Notes under the pieces: generated by a model
Database searches by the model: none
What the model was told of the DNA's origin: nothing
The model's input: only the letters and a program-made list of their open reading frames with translations
Program-made: the position numbers and the translations under genes
Assembly: GCF_024139115.2 (NCBI RefSeq)
Contig: NC_085141.1
Coordinates: 370,473,925 to 370,537,924 of the forward strand
DNA: 64,000 nt
Direction of reading: 5' to 3'
Source of the DNA: Armigeres subalbatus
Taxonomy: Eukaryota; Arthropoda; Insecta; Diptera; Culicidae
In this document: piece after piece, positions 24,786 through 34,894 of the stretch
Layout: each line of letters starts with the position of its first letter
Position numbering within the stretch: the first letter of the stretch is position 1

Positions 24786-25874
24786 CTTCGTAAGCTTCTT
24801 TTTGAAGCTTGGGAAAACTTCTTTTCTTTTCGAAGCTTGGAAAGCTGCTTCCCGAATCATGGAAAGTTTTTTACCGAATTGTGGAAAGCTGTTCCACAAA
24901 GCTTGAAGAGTGTGTTCTAGAAAATTAGAAAGCTTTTTCCAGAAGATGGAAAGGCTTCTTTCCAGATGCTGGGAAAGGCTCATCCAGAAGCATCGTAATC
25001 TTCTTTTCGAAGCTTGGATAGCTTCCTCCCGAAGCTGGAAAGCTTCTTCCTGAAGCAAAGAAAGCTTCTTCCCGAAACTTCTTCCTAATGTTTGGAAAGA
25101 TTGCTCTTGAAGTTTTGGAAAGCTTTTTATCAAATTTTGGGTAAGCTTCCTTGCTTCCTTGCTTTGGGTAAGCTGATTGGAAATATTCTTCCCGAAGCTT
25201 GGGAAAGCTTCTTCCCAAAATTTTAGAAAGATTTTTTTCTTGAAGCTTGGGAAAGCTTCTCCCCGAAGCTTGGAAGTTTCTCTCTGATGCTTGGAAAACC
25301 TCTTCCGCTACACGATATTTGGGAAACTTCTCCACGATGCATTGGAATGCTTCATCCCGAAGCGTGGAACGCTTCATAGCGAAGCTTGGAAAGCTCCTTC
25401 CTTAAGCTGAGAAAACTTTTTCCCGAAACTTGGAAAACTTCTTCTTTATGCTTGGAAACATTTCTCTTGAAGCTTAGGCAACCTTTCTATCGAATTTTGG
25501 GAGAGCTACTTCCCAAAGCTTGAGAAAGATGTTTTCTGGAAACATGGGAAAGGTTCTTTTCGGAAGCTTAGAAAGCTTCTTTCTGATGATTAGAAAAAAA
25601 TATCCCCGAAGCTTGAAAAGCTGCTACACGATGCTTAGAAAGCTTCTTCTCGAAGCTCGGAACACTTATTCCTGACGCTAGGAAAGATTCTTCCCGAAGC
25701 TTGGGAAAGCTTTTTATCGAATTTTGGGAACGCTTCTTGTTGAAGCTTAGGAAATCTTCCCAAAACTTGGAACAGCTTCTTCCCGAATCTTAGAAAGTTT
25801 ATCTCCGAAGTTTGGAAAGCTTTTCAACTATGCTTGGGAAAGTTCCTTCACCAAGCTTGGAAAACTTCTTCCAG

Positions 25875-26134
25875 AAACCGTCTAAGACGAATTAAGTACT
25901 GTCCATTTAATTTCACCAGTTAATTTTCGTTATCTTTGCAGATACGTATTTCGACCACAACTGTGTGGTCGTCTTCAGTGTCTTGTACTTGACTCGACTT
26001 ACTCGACTTACTTGACTCGAGTACAAGACACTGAAGACGACCACACAGTTGTGGTCGAAATACGTATCTGCAAAGATAACGAAAATTAACTGGTGGAATT
26101 AAATGGACAGTACTTAATTCGTCTTAGACGGTTT
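25875..26134. mobile_element. Near-perfect foldback element, arms 115 bp
   Basis: The left arm at 25875-25989 and right arm at 26020-26134 are reverse complements with about one mismatch in 115, around a 30-bp centre made of CTCGACTTA-like words. The arms contain TACGTATTTCGACC and CGTCTTCAGTGTCTTGTACT. Single-arm relatives lie near 46735-46865, 48140-48290 and 50745-50885. The high arm identity contrasts with the decayed array around it, implying a recent event or gene conversion. Confidence 0.9.
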
Positions 26135-28580
26135 AATACATTCCACTAAACGAGCTTAATATATTTTTCTTCTTCCAGAAGTTTGTTTCCCTCTTCCTCA
26201 GCAACTTTTCGAAGCTTTGATGAACTTAATTCAAATTTTTAAAAATCACTCAAATAAAGATTAAACATTTTTTTTTCGAAGCCTGAGAAAGCTGCTTTTT
26301 CGATTCATCGAAAGGTTCTTCTCGAAGCTTGGAAAAGCCTTTTGCCGAAACTTGGGAAAGCTTCTTTTCAAAGCTTGGAAATGCTTGTTTTCAAAGCTTG
26401 GAAAAGTTTCTTTTCGAGGCTTGGAATGTTTTTTCCCGAAGCTTCTTCCCTTCCCTTCCCGAAAGCTTCTTTCCTTGGAAAGCTTCTTCTCAAAGATTTG
26501 GAAAAAAATCTCCCCGAAAATTCTTTTCGAAGCTGTGAAAGGCTTTTTTTATGCTTCGAAAACTTCTTCCCGAAAATTTGAAAGTTTCTCTCCGAAGCTT
26601 GGGAAAGCCTCTTGCCGACGCTTGAGAAAGCATCTTCTCGAAGCTTGGGAAACCTTATTTTTGATGCTTGGATTCCTTTTTCTCGTAGTTTTGGCGACTT
26701 CTTCACTAAGCTTGAAATGTTCCTTCCCAAAGCTGGGAAAGTTACTAGGGAATCAGAAAGCTTTTTCCAAAAGATGAAAGAGCTTTTTCTAGAAGCTGGG
26801 AATGTTTCATCCCGGAGCTTCGTAAGCTTTTTTTTAGTTTGAGAAAGCTTTTTTACTTTCCGCAGCTTGGAAAGCTGCTTCTCGAATCATGGAAAGTTTT
26901 TTCATCGAATTGTGGAAAGCTTTTTCACGAAGCTTGGAAAGTTTGTTCTAGTAGATGAGAAAGCTTTTTACAGAAGGTGGAAGGGCTTTTTCTAGATGCT
27001 GGGAAAGAATCATCCACAAGCTTGGAAAGCTTCTTCTCGAAGCTTGGAAAGATTCCTTTTTTTTCCTTTTGTTTGGAAAGATTCCTCTTGAAGCTTCAGA
27101 AAGCTTATTATCGAATTTTGGGCAAGCTTCCCAAAGCTTGAGAAACAGTTTTTTGGAAACTTGGAAAAGCTTCTTTCTGATGTTTAGAAAACTTTTCCCC
27201 GAAGCTTGAAAAGCTTTTTGTCGAAGCTTGGAACACTTCTTCTCAATGCTTGAAAAGATTCTTTCCGAAGCTTGGGGAAACTTATCGAATTTTGAGAAAG
27301 CTTCTTTCTGATGTTTAGAAAACTTTTACCCGAAGCTTGGAAAGCTGCTACACGATGCTTGGAAAGCTTCTTCTCGAAGCTTAGGACACTTATTCCTGTT
27401 GCTTGGAAAGACTCTTCCCAAAGCTTTGGAAAGCTTTTTATCGAATTTTGGGAACATCTAACATCTTCCCAACATCAAAGAAAGCTTTTCTCTTGAAGCT
27501 TGGGAAAGCTTCTTCCTGAAGCTTGAAAGCTTCTATCTGATGTTTGGAAAACTTCTTTCCTAAGCTTGGAAAGCCGCTACACGATGTTTGAAATGCTTAT
27601 TCACGATGCTTTGGAATGCTTCATCCCGAAGTTTGGGAACGCTATAACCCAAAGCTCGGAAAACTTCTTTCTAATGCTTCGAAAAATTCTTCCTGAAGTT
27701 TGGGGAAGCTAGTTATCGAATTTCTGGAAAGCTTTTTCTTGAAACTTGGAAAAGCTTCTTGCTGAAGCTTGAAAAATCTTCTTCCCAAAACTTGAAAAAG
27801 CTTCTTCCCGAATCTTAGAAAGCTCCGAAGTTTGGAAAGTTTCTTAACTATGCTTGGGAAAGCTCCTTCACCAAGCTTGGAAAGTTTCTTCCAGAAGTTT
27901 GGAAATGCTTCTTCCTAAAGCTTTGAATGAATTCTTTCTTAAACTTGGAAATGCTTTTTTCGAAGCCTGCCTCAGTGATGAACTTAATTCAAATTTAAAA
28001 AAGGTTGGTTAAAAAAGGTTCTTCTCGATGCTTGGAAAAGCCTTTTACCGAAACTTGGGAAAGCTTTATTTCAAAGCTTGGAAATGCTTCTTTTCGAGTT
28101 TTGAGAAGGCTTCTTTCCAAAGCATGGAAAGCTTTTTCTCGAGGCCTAACATAGTTTTTCCGAATCTTGGAAAGCTTTTCCACGAAGCTTTGAAAACTCA
28201 TTCCCGTAGCTTGGAAAGCTCATTTCCAAAGCTGTGAAAGCTTATTCTAGAAGATTAGAATACTTCTTCTAGCAGATGAGACAGCTTTGTCAAAAGATAG
28301 AAAAGCTTCTTCCATAATCTGGGGAAGTTTCATCCAAAAGCATCATAAGCTTCTTTTCTTCCCGAATTGTGGAAATGTTTTCCCCGAAGCTTGGAAAGCT
28401 CATTTCCGAAGCTTGCAAAGCTCCTTCCCAAAAGATGAGAACGCTTTTCCTAGAATATAAAAGAGCTTCTTCCAGATGCTGGGAAAGTTTCATCCAGAAG
28501 CTTCCTTAGCTTCTTTTCGAAGCTTGGAATGCTTCTTCCGAAGCATGGAAAGCTTCTTTCCGAAGCTTAGAAATTCTAAC

Positions 28581-28812
28581 TAGCTAACTAATAAAAAAAC
28601 TAGCTGCATCGTAATTTCTCGAATGGGCACACACGATAACGTAGGAGTCTTGGTATTTGAGTGTGTGCCGGTCATTGGAGAAAATCTGAAAAAAAAAATG
28701 ACTGGCATAGCTTAGACATTAGATTGGAAATGTTTTATCTGTCATATTTTTTCCCTCGAAAGATAATCCACGGTGATAATCCAACATTATTGCATCTCTT
28801 CTCAATTCGCAG
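28581..28812. other. 3' end of the 16.3-kb intron
   Basis: The minisatellite stops near 28575. A short inverted repeat GGGCACACAC / GTGTGTGCC lies at about 28624-28669. The acceptor site is the pyrimidine-rich TTGCATCTCTTCTCAATTCG followed by CAG, ending at 28812. Confidence 0.6.
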
Positions 28813-28944
28813 GAAATTGGCCTATTCTCGCTGGTGGACATCACCCGTGGCGGCGTTCGGATCGAGAAGAATCCGAAGCTCTGCTTCACAAACAGCATCG
28901 ACTGGAACGCGATAACAATGAAAGGATCCAACAACTACATAAAG
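28813..28944 (+). CDS. InR: Insulin receptor, next exon (C-terminal part of the L1 domain)
   Basis: This 132-nt, 44-codon exon begins and ends in phase 0 and continues the L1 domain directly from the exon at 12185-12474: MHIE | [20 protein letters not shown]. The segment [19 protein letters not shown] is strongly conserved in insulin/IGF receptors, and SIDWNAI matches the family's TIDW/TINW motif. The cysteine after PKL corresponds to a conserved L1 cysteine. Splice borders are CGCAG|GAAATT and AAG|GTAAGC. It ends at NNYIK, just before the position where related receptors enter the cysteine-rich region. The expected next exon, with a Cys-rich CxDxCPG-like start, is not visible anywhere in 28945-64000. 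Confidence 0.96.
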
Positions 28945-30454
28945 GTAAGCAGAAACACTATTTGCGTATTTGTCTGACTGACTGACACACTATAAAGGTT
29001 ATTGTCACCGCGATTGCGAAAGCGCCCCCTCCTAATCCGATTATGGTGCGCCGAGCCATTTCGACCGCGGCGGCGGTGATGGTCGCCAGTTTTTACCAAG
29101 TGCTGATGTACCTGCCTGGAAGTTGTGTTGACGCGATTTGCAGCGACAAGCCCCAGAGCATTTGGGGGGTTTCTTTCGCGGTTTTACCCAGTTGGGTATT
29201 GTCGCCCACCGCCCGGCGCCGGCGTCGTATAGGAAGTGAGCCGACGAATGCAGTGGGATGATTTATGACGCAACGATTCGATATTGTTTTGTTTATTTCG
29301 GGGTTTCGTACTGGTCAGTTTATATATTCGAGGAATTGCTGACGTGAGTGGAACGCGTAAATGGCGGATTAGACGCTGCAATTTAATCGATGTTTACTAT
29401 AAATACCGAAACCCGTATCATACTAGAGGCTATTCGTCAAAATAATTTCTTAAGCTCTTATTACGGAAGGATTATCGTAGAAATGACATTAAAGCTGACA
29501 GTCTCTAATTACAGTGCTGATGTTACAATCTTCACAGCCAATAAATAATTGGAAAGGAGTAAGAACATAGAAGTATTTGAGCTTGCTCAAATAAATAATT
29601 ACTTTTATTGAAATAGTTTTGAATAAATTTTACACAAAATTATCGCAAAACACGCCATTTTTAGTCACGCACTCATTCATGGTTTACCCAACCAATTCGA
29701 GGCCCAGTCGCAACGCACGCAATCACAGTGGGAAAGTAAATTGTGCAAAACAAATTTTCCAATTCATCTGTCGCTCCTATATTTAGCCTATACGAGTAAT
29801 GCAAATAAACAATGCCATTGGAATTGATACCGCCCCCACCGCGCTTCCGCTCTTCCGTTCGAATTTCATTGACTGAAAGGGGGACGGGTGGTATGTATTT
29901 AGTTGGTACGCGCGCTGTGTTGTACGTCGCCGCCGTCGTCGTCGTCGACAGTCCGATTCCAAAAATAGCCCGCCCAGAGGTGCTAAATTTAGCGCGGATG
30001 CCAATGCGGATGCGATGGATAGGTTCGAAAGTATGTTCCTCTTGCAGAGGAAAACTAACGGCGATGGTGGAATATTCCACGCGGCTTTTGCCACGGACTC
30101 TCACGATTCTCGCCGGGTGCATTACGCTGGCTGTTCGCTGCCAGGAGGAGAAAAAGTTCCGCTGGAATTGCGTCTCAATCGCGGATGGATACTGTCTGCG
30201 AAATATTTGAATGATAACGGAAACCGTTTATGAGGATGGATTGGTTCTGCGATAAGCGCAGGGGCAATGCAATTGTTTGTCGAAAATGGCCAACCATGTC
30301 CGTAATCGATAAGGAGGTGTAATTTGTTTGGATTTTTATTGTTGTTATGTGTTGAAAAATGCGTTGGAATATTGACAAATCATTCAAGGAATGATTAATA
30401 GCCACATAAAAAACCCAGATTAATCCACCTACAGTGAGATTTTGACCCTTCCTT
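28945..30454. other. Start of the downstream InR intron, with GC-rich islands
   Basis: Mostly non-repetitive. GC-rich patches lie at about 29010-29260 and 29820-30240; the second has a GCCGCCGTCGTCGTC trinucleotide run near 29930-29950. The open frames 29673-30122 (minus) and 29812-30210 (plus) overlap on opposite strands and show no domain. I regard this as candidate regulatory intron sequence, not coding. Confidence 0.35.
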
Positions 30455-30568
30455 AAGCCCCAAACGCAATACAACGGAACGGAAACGGCAAATTTGACAG
30501 AAAATATATGGGCTAACTGTCAAATTTTCCGTTTCCGTCGCCGTTCCGTTGTATTGCGTTTGGGGCTT
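30455..30568. mobile_element. Short hairpin MITE
   Basis: AAGCCCCAAACGCAATACAA at 30455 and its reverse complement ending at 30568 form an almost uninterrupted stem of about 50 bp, with a 6-bp indel (a repeat of the CGGAAA word) in one arm. The loop is about 15 bases (AAAATATATGGGCTA). Flanking bases TCCTTA on the left and TAAGGA about 10 bases to the right are also inverted. No coding capacity. Confidence 0.8.
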
Positions 30569-31571
30569 TAGTTATAAGGAATTTTTTCCAGACTCCAGTA
30601 TTTAAACCGAGATAAAACTACTCAGCTTCCCACGGTGATTTACCGTGAAACTGACAAAATAATTGCCTACCCAAAGGCGGACGTCATGGGTTGAATGACA
30701 ACTCAACGAATGATAACGTACTGTGCTTCATGCTGCCTATCTATAAGGCGCTCGTCGGATTGAATAACTATTGTGACATGGTTAGTAACTATCGTAACGG
30801 TGGTTTAATATATTGTACTCGTAATTTCCAGAGACCTCGATATTAATTAATCCAGAACTAACTAAATCAGTCATTGATCTGAGCGAAACTCAATAGCGTT
30901 CAATAATAACATATAGTTCGCCTTATGGATGCCTAATTTGGTAAAACTAAACTTGTTCAATACCTTAAAAATGAGCGAGATTTTTATGGTAGTAAATTTC
31001 AGAATTTGCACACATACGTACACATACATGCATACAAGTGATCTATTAGTGTCTCAAAACATGCTCACATTTGCTATCTGTCTTCCACTGAAGAAATTTT
31101 TGAAATCCCTTTTAATTTTTACGTTTTTTGCTTTTCAGAGAAGATTTCCTTGTACATGCTTCTATATGTTCCTAAATTAAAATCATTTGTTTCTTTGAAG
31201 CAAATCAGAAAAATAGGCATAATTCCATGTCATATTATTTGTTATAATTATATTTTCAATGTCAAAGTGTATTTGCTTAAAATACCATACATTTTATTTA
31301 ATAATTCACGAGATTTCTTGATAGATCAATACGTAACACACCTGCGTAACGCATACAAAGTGAAATTAGACACTTCCGAAGGAAGGGTCAAAAATGCGAC
31401 ACACACACCACACTTTTTGACGAGTGTAAAGCAGTTGTTGAATTTTCATTGAAAAGCTGTATACAAATTCGGTACCTTTGCCAAATGCTGAATCCTCACT
31501 TTATTTGCGAATAAAATCATCATCAATATTCTGTTTGAAACTGATGCATTTACATAACTTTGCCTAATCAC
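30569..31571. other. AT-rich intron sequence, nothing recognised
   Basis: Sequence between the hairpin MITE and the RTE insertion. It has no repeats shared with other parts of the window. The two short plus frames (30929-31180, 31150-31452) have AT-driven composition and no known domain. Confidence 0.4.
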
Positions 31572-31582
31572 ATGTTCCATGT

Positions 31583-34500
31583 CCATGGGGGCAGCAGGGA
31601 CTATGTCCAAGGGCTTGACGATCCCTCCCCAGGCCATCTGCGAGTTGTGGCGCCTGCCTAGGATGTGGTGGGGTTTGACAGTGGGCCCTGTTAAACCTCT
31701 ATAAAAAGCTGCATGAATCCGCAAGTAGGCTCCGCCAAAGCGACCGTGTGCCGCTCAAAGCGCACAAGCCCAAGTCCTGGTGTTAGGTGGGACGCTAAAC
31801 AGCCCTGACACGACGGCCCTCCGACGAGACAGGAGGTTTGCGCAGGCCCAATAAGCCGCCTTTTAAAAACAACCATTACGAACGACATAGAAGATAATAC
31901 GACTCGATACAATCGGCAACGACCTAGGCGACGAATAAAGGATCACGATTGGAAGCTTGGAACATGGAACTGCAAGTCGCTAGGCTTCGCAGGTTGCGAC
32001 AGGATAATCTACGATGAATTACATCCCCGCAACTTCGATGTCGTAGCGCTGCAGGAAATCTGCTGGACAGGACAGAAAGTGTGGAAAAGCGGGCATCGAG
32101 CGGCTACCTTCTACCAAAGCTGTGGCACCACCAACGAGCTGGGAACCGGCTTCATAGTGCTGGGAAAGATGCGCCAACGCGTGATTGGGTGGCAGCCAAT
32201 CAACGCAAGGATGTGCAAGCTGAGGATAAAAGGCCGTTTCTTCAACTATAGCATCATCAACGTGCACTGCCCACACGAAGGGAGACCCGACGACGAGAAA
32301 GAAGCGTTCTATGCGCAGCTGGAGCAGACATACGATGGATGCCCACTGCGGGACGTCAAAATCGTCATCGGTGACATGAACGCTCAGGTAGGAAGGGAGG
32401 AAATGTATAGACCGGTCATCGGACCGGATAGTCTGCATACCGTATCGAACGACAACGGCCAACGATGCATAAACTTTGCAGCCTCCCGCGGAATGGTAGT
32501 CCGAAGCACTTTCTTCCCCCGTAAGAATATCCACAAGGCCACATGGAAATCACCTAATCAAGTAACGGAAAACCAAATCGACCACGTTCTAATCGACGGT
32601 AAATTCTTCTCCGACATCACGAACGTACGCACTTACCGCAGTGCGAATATTGAATCCGACCACTACCTCGTCGCAGTATGTCTGCGCTCAAAACTCTCGA
32701 CGGTGATCAACACGCGTCGGAGTCGTCCGCCGCGGCTTAACATTGGGCGGCTACAAGACGGTAGACTAGCCCAAGACTACGCGCAGCAGCTGGAAGTGGC
32801 ACTCCCAACGGAAGAGCAGCTAGGCGCAGCATCTCTTGAAGATGGCTGGAGAGATATTCGATCCGCCATTGAAGCACCGCAAACCGCTGCACTAGGCACG
32901 GTGGCTCCGGATCAGAGAAACGACTGGTATGACGGCGAATGTGAGCAGTTAGTTGAGGAGAAGAATGCAGCATGGGCGAGATTGCTGCAACACCGCACGA
33001 GGGCGAACAAGGCACGATACAAACGGGCGCGGAACAGACAAAACTCGATTTTCCGGAGGAAAAAGCGCCAGCAGGAAGATCGAGACCGTGAAGAGACGGA
33101 GGAACTGTACCGCGCTAATAACGCACGAAAGTTCTATGAGAAGTTGAACCGTTCACGTAAGGGCCACGTGCCACAGCCCGATATGTGTAAGGACATAAAC
33201 GGGAACCTTCTTACGAACGAGCGTGAGGTGATCCAAAGGTGGCGGCAGCACTACGAAGAGCACCTGAATGGCGATATGGCAGACAACGGTGGCGGTATGG
33301 TAATGAACCTAGAAGCACGCGCGCAGGACATGCGACTTCCGGCTCCGAATCTCCAGGAAATCCAGGAGGAGATCGGCCGGCTGAAAACAACAAAGCCCCT
33401 GGAGCTGACAAACTACCAGGAGAGCTGTTTAAACACGGTGGTGAAGCACTGGCTAAAGCGCTGCACTGGGTGATTACCATAGTTTGGGAGGATGAGGTTC
33501 TGCCGTAGGAGTGGATGGAAGGTGTGTGTCCCATCTACAAAAAGGGCGATAAGCTGGATTGTAGCAACTACCGCGCAATCACATTGCTGAACGCCGCCTA
33601 CAAGGTACTCTCCCAAATTTTATGCCATCGACTACCATCAATTGCAAGAAAGTTCGTGGGCAGTATCAGGCGGGATTCATGGGCGAACGCTCTACCACAG
33701 ACCAGGTGTTCGCCATACGTCAGGTATTGCAGAAATGCCGCGAATACAACGTGCCCACACATCATCTATTTATCGACTTCAAAGCCGCATATGATACAAT
33801 CGATCGGGACCAGCTATGGCAGCTAATGCACGAAAACGGATTTCCGGATAAACTGATACGGTTGATCAAGGCGACGATGGATCGGGTGATGTGCGTAGTT
33901 CGAGTTTCAGGGCATTCTCGAGTCCCTTCGAAACCCGGGTTACGGCAAGGTGATGGTCTTTCGTGTCTGCTATTCAACATCGCTTTGGAGGGAGTAATAC
34001 GAAGGGCAGGGATTGACACGAGTGGTACGATTTTCACGAAGTCCGTCCAGTTATTTGGTTTCGCTGACGACATTGATATCATGGCACGTAACTTTGAGAG
34101 GATGGAGGAAGCCTACATCAGACTGAAAAGCGAAGCTAAACGGATTGGACTAGTCATCAACACGTCGAAGACGAAGTACATGATAGGAAGAGGCTCAAGA
34201 GAGGTCAATGTGAGCCACCCACCACGAATTTCTATCGGTGGTGACGAAATCGAGGTGGTTGAAGAATTCGTGTACTTGGGCTCACTGGTGACCGCCGATA
34301 ACGATACCAGCAGAGAAATTCGGAGACGCATAGTGGCTGGAAATCGTACGTACTTTGGACTCCGTAAGACGCTCCGATTAAATAGAGTTCACCGCCGTAC
34401 CAAACTGACTATCTACAAAACGCTTATAAGACCGGTAGTTCTCTACGGACACGAGACCTGGACGATGCTCGTGGAGGACCAACGCGCACTTGTTTTCGAA

Positions 34501-34883
34501 AGGAAAGTGTTGCGTACCATCTATGGTTGGGGTGCAGATGGCGGACGGTACGTGGAGGAGGCGAATGAACCACGAGTTGCATCAGATGTTGGGAGAACCA
34601 CACATCGTTCACACCGCGAAAATCGGAAGACTGCGGTGGGCCGAGCACGTTGCCAGAATGTCGGACAGTAATCCGGTGAAATGGTTCTCGACAACGATCC
34701 GACGGGAACAAGAAGGCGAGGTGCACAGCGGGCAAGGTGGATCGATCAGGTGGAGGACGACTTGCGGACCCTCCGCAGACTGCGTGGTTGGCGAAGTGCA
34801 GCCTTGAACCGAGCTGAATGGAGAAGTCTTTTATGTGCAGCACAGGCCACTCCGGCCTTAGTCTGATGATAAATAAATAAAAA
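31583..34883 (+). mobile_element. Near full-length RTE-like LINE with 11-bp target duplication
   Basis: The element is bordered by the direct repeat ATGTTCCATGT at 31572-31582 and 34884-34894, which sets its length at 3301 bp. A GC-rich 5' leader (about 31583-31920) precedes one large coding region with endonuclease and reverse transcriptase. The 3' end is a short ATAAATAAATAA tract rather than long poly(A), as is typical for RTE-clade LINEs. A 5'-truncated relative lies at 5768-6404 in the same orientation. The clade call is inferred from domain style; JAM1-like mosquito elements are the likely relatives. Confidence 0.85.
31920..34866 (+). pseudogene. Endonuclease-reverse transcriptase of the RTE-like LINE, frameshifted
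   Basis: The endonuclease starts with LGTWNCKSLGF near 31951 and includes VVALQEICWTG, GDMNAQVG (about 32370), HKATWKSP followed by NQIDHVLIDGKF, and SDHYLV near 32660. A charged linker with coiled-coil character (RRKKRQQEDRDREETEELYR) follows near 33060. RT motifs are [18 protein letters not shown] near 33540, [14 protein letters not shown] near 33775 and the catalytic FADD at 34059-34070. The tail has ETWTMLVEDQRAL and LRWAEHVARM, ending at the stop codon 34864-34866. Breaks are a shift near 33385-33400, an in-frame TAG at 33506-33508, and shifts near 33655, 34490-34530 and 34680. Domain order is complete, so the insert was once functional. The start codon is uncertain; the frame is open to at least 31920. 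Confidence 0.85.
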
Positions 34884-34894
34884 ATGTTCCATGT

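Larger units (their letters stand above)
16668..28580. repeat. Giant 22/23-bp minisatellite filling the InR intron
   Basis: Two interleaved subtypes alternate in blocks. The 22-bp subtype GCTGGAAAAGCTTCTCCCAGAA dominates about 16.7-18.5, 20.3-21.65 and 22.57-22.96 kb; phase is visible at 20934, 20956 and 20978. The GAAGCTTGGGAAAGCTTCTT-type subtype (22-23 bp) dominates about 18.5-20.3, 21.65-22.57, 22.96-25.87 and 26.3-28.58 kb. Nearly every unit contains AAGCTT, and the inverted arms GAAGCTT/AAGCTTC give each unit hairpin potential. About 490 units fit after removing the two insertions at 24.2 and 25.9 kb. Dozens of reading frames of 60-160 residues on both strands are repeat by-products (FFQKLGKLLPEA-like periodicity) and are not annotated as genes. 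Confidence 0.95.

Noticed and set aside
16497..28237. Dozens of 60-160-residue frames (FFQKLGKL / SASGRSFSSFW patterns) as small proteins
   Set aside because: They follow the 22/23-bp unit period on both strands and switch frame freely; they are minisatellite by-products.
14425..28580. CRISPR-like array (regular short repeats)
   Set aside because: Units are contiguous with no unique spacers, vary in sequence, and lie in a eukaryotic intron.
29673..30233. Opposed open frames near 30 kb as a gene
   Set aside because: Overlapping frames on both strands with no domain; composition explains the lack of stops.
32019..32534. Minus-strand 171-residue frame
   Set aside because: Antisense shadow of the RTE-like endonuclease, whose motifs are on the plus strand.
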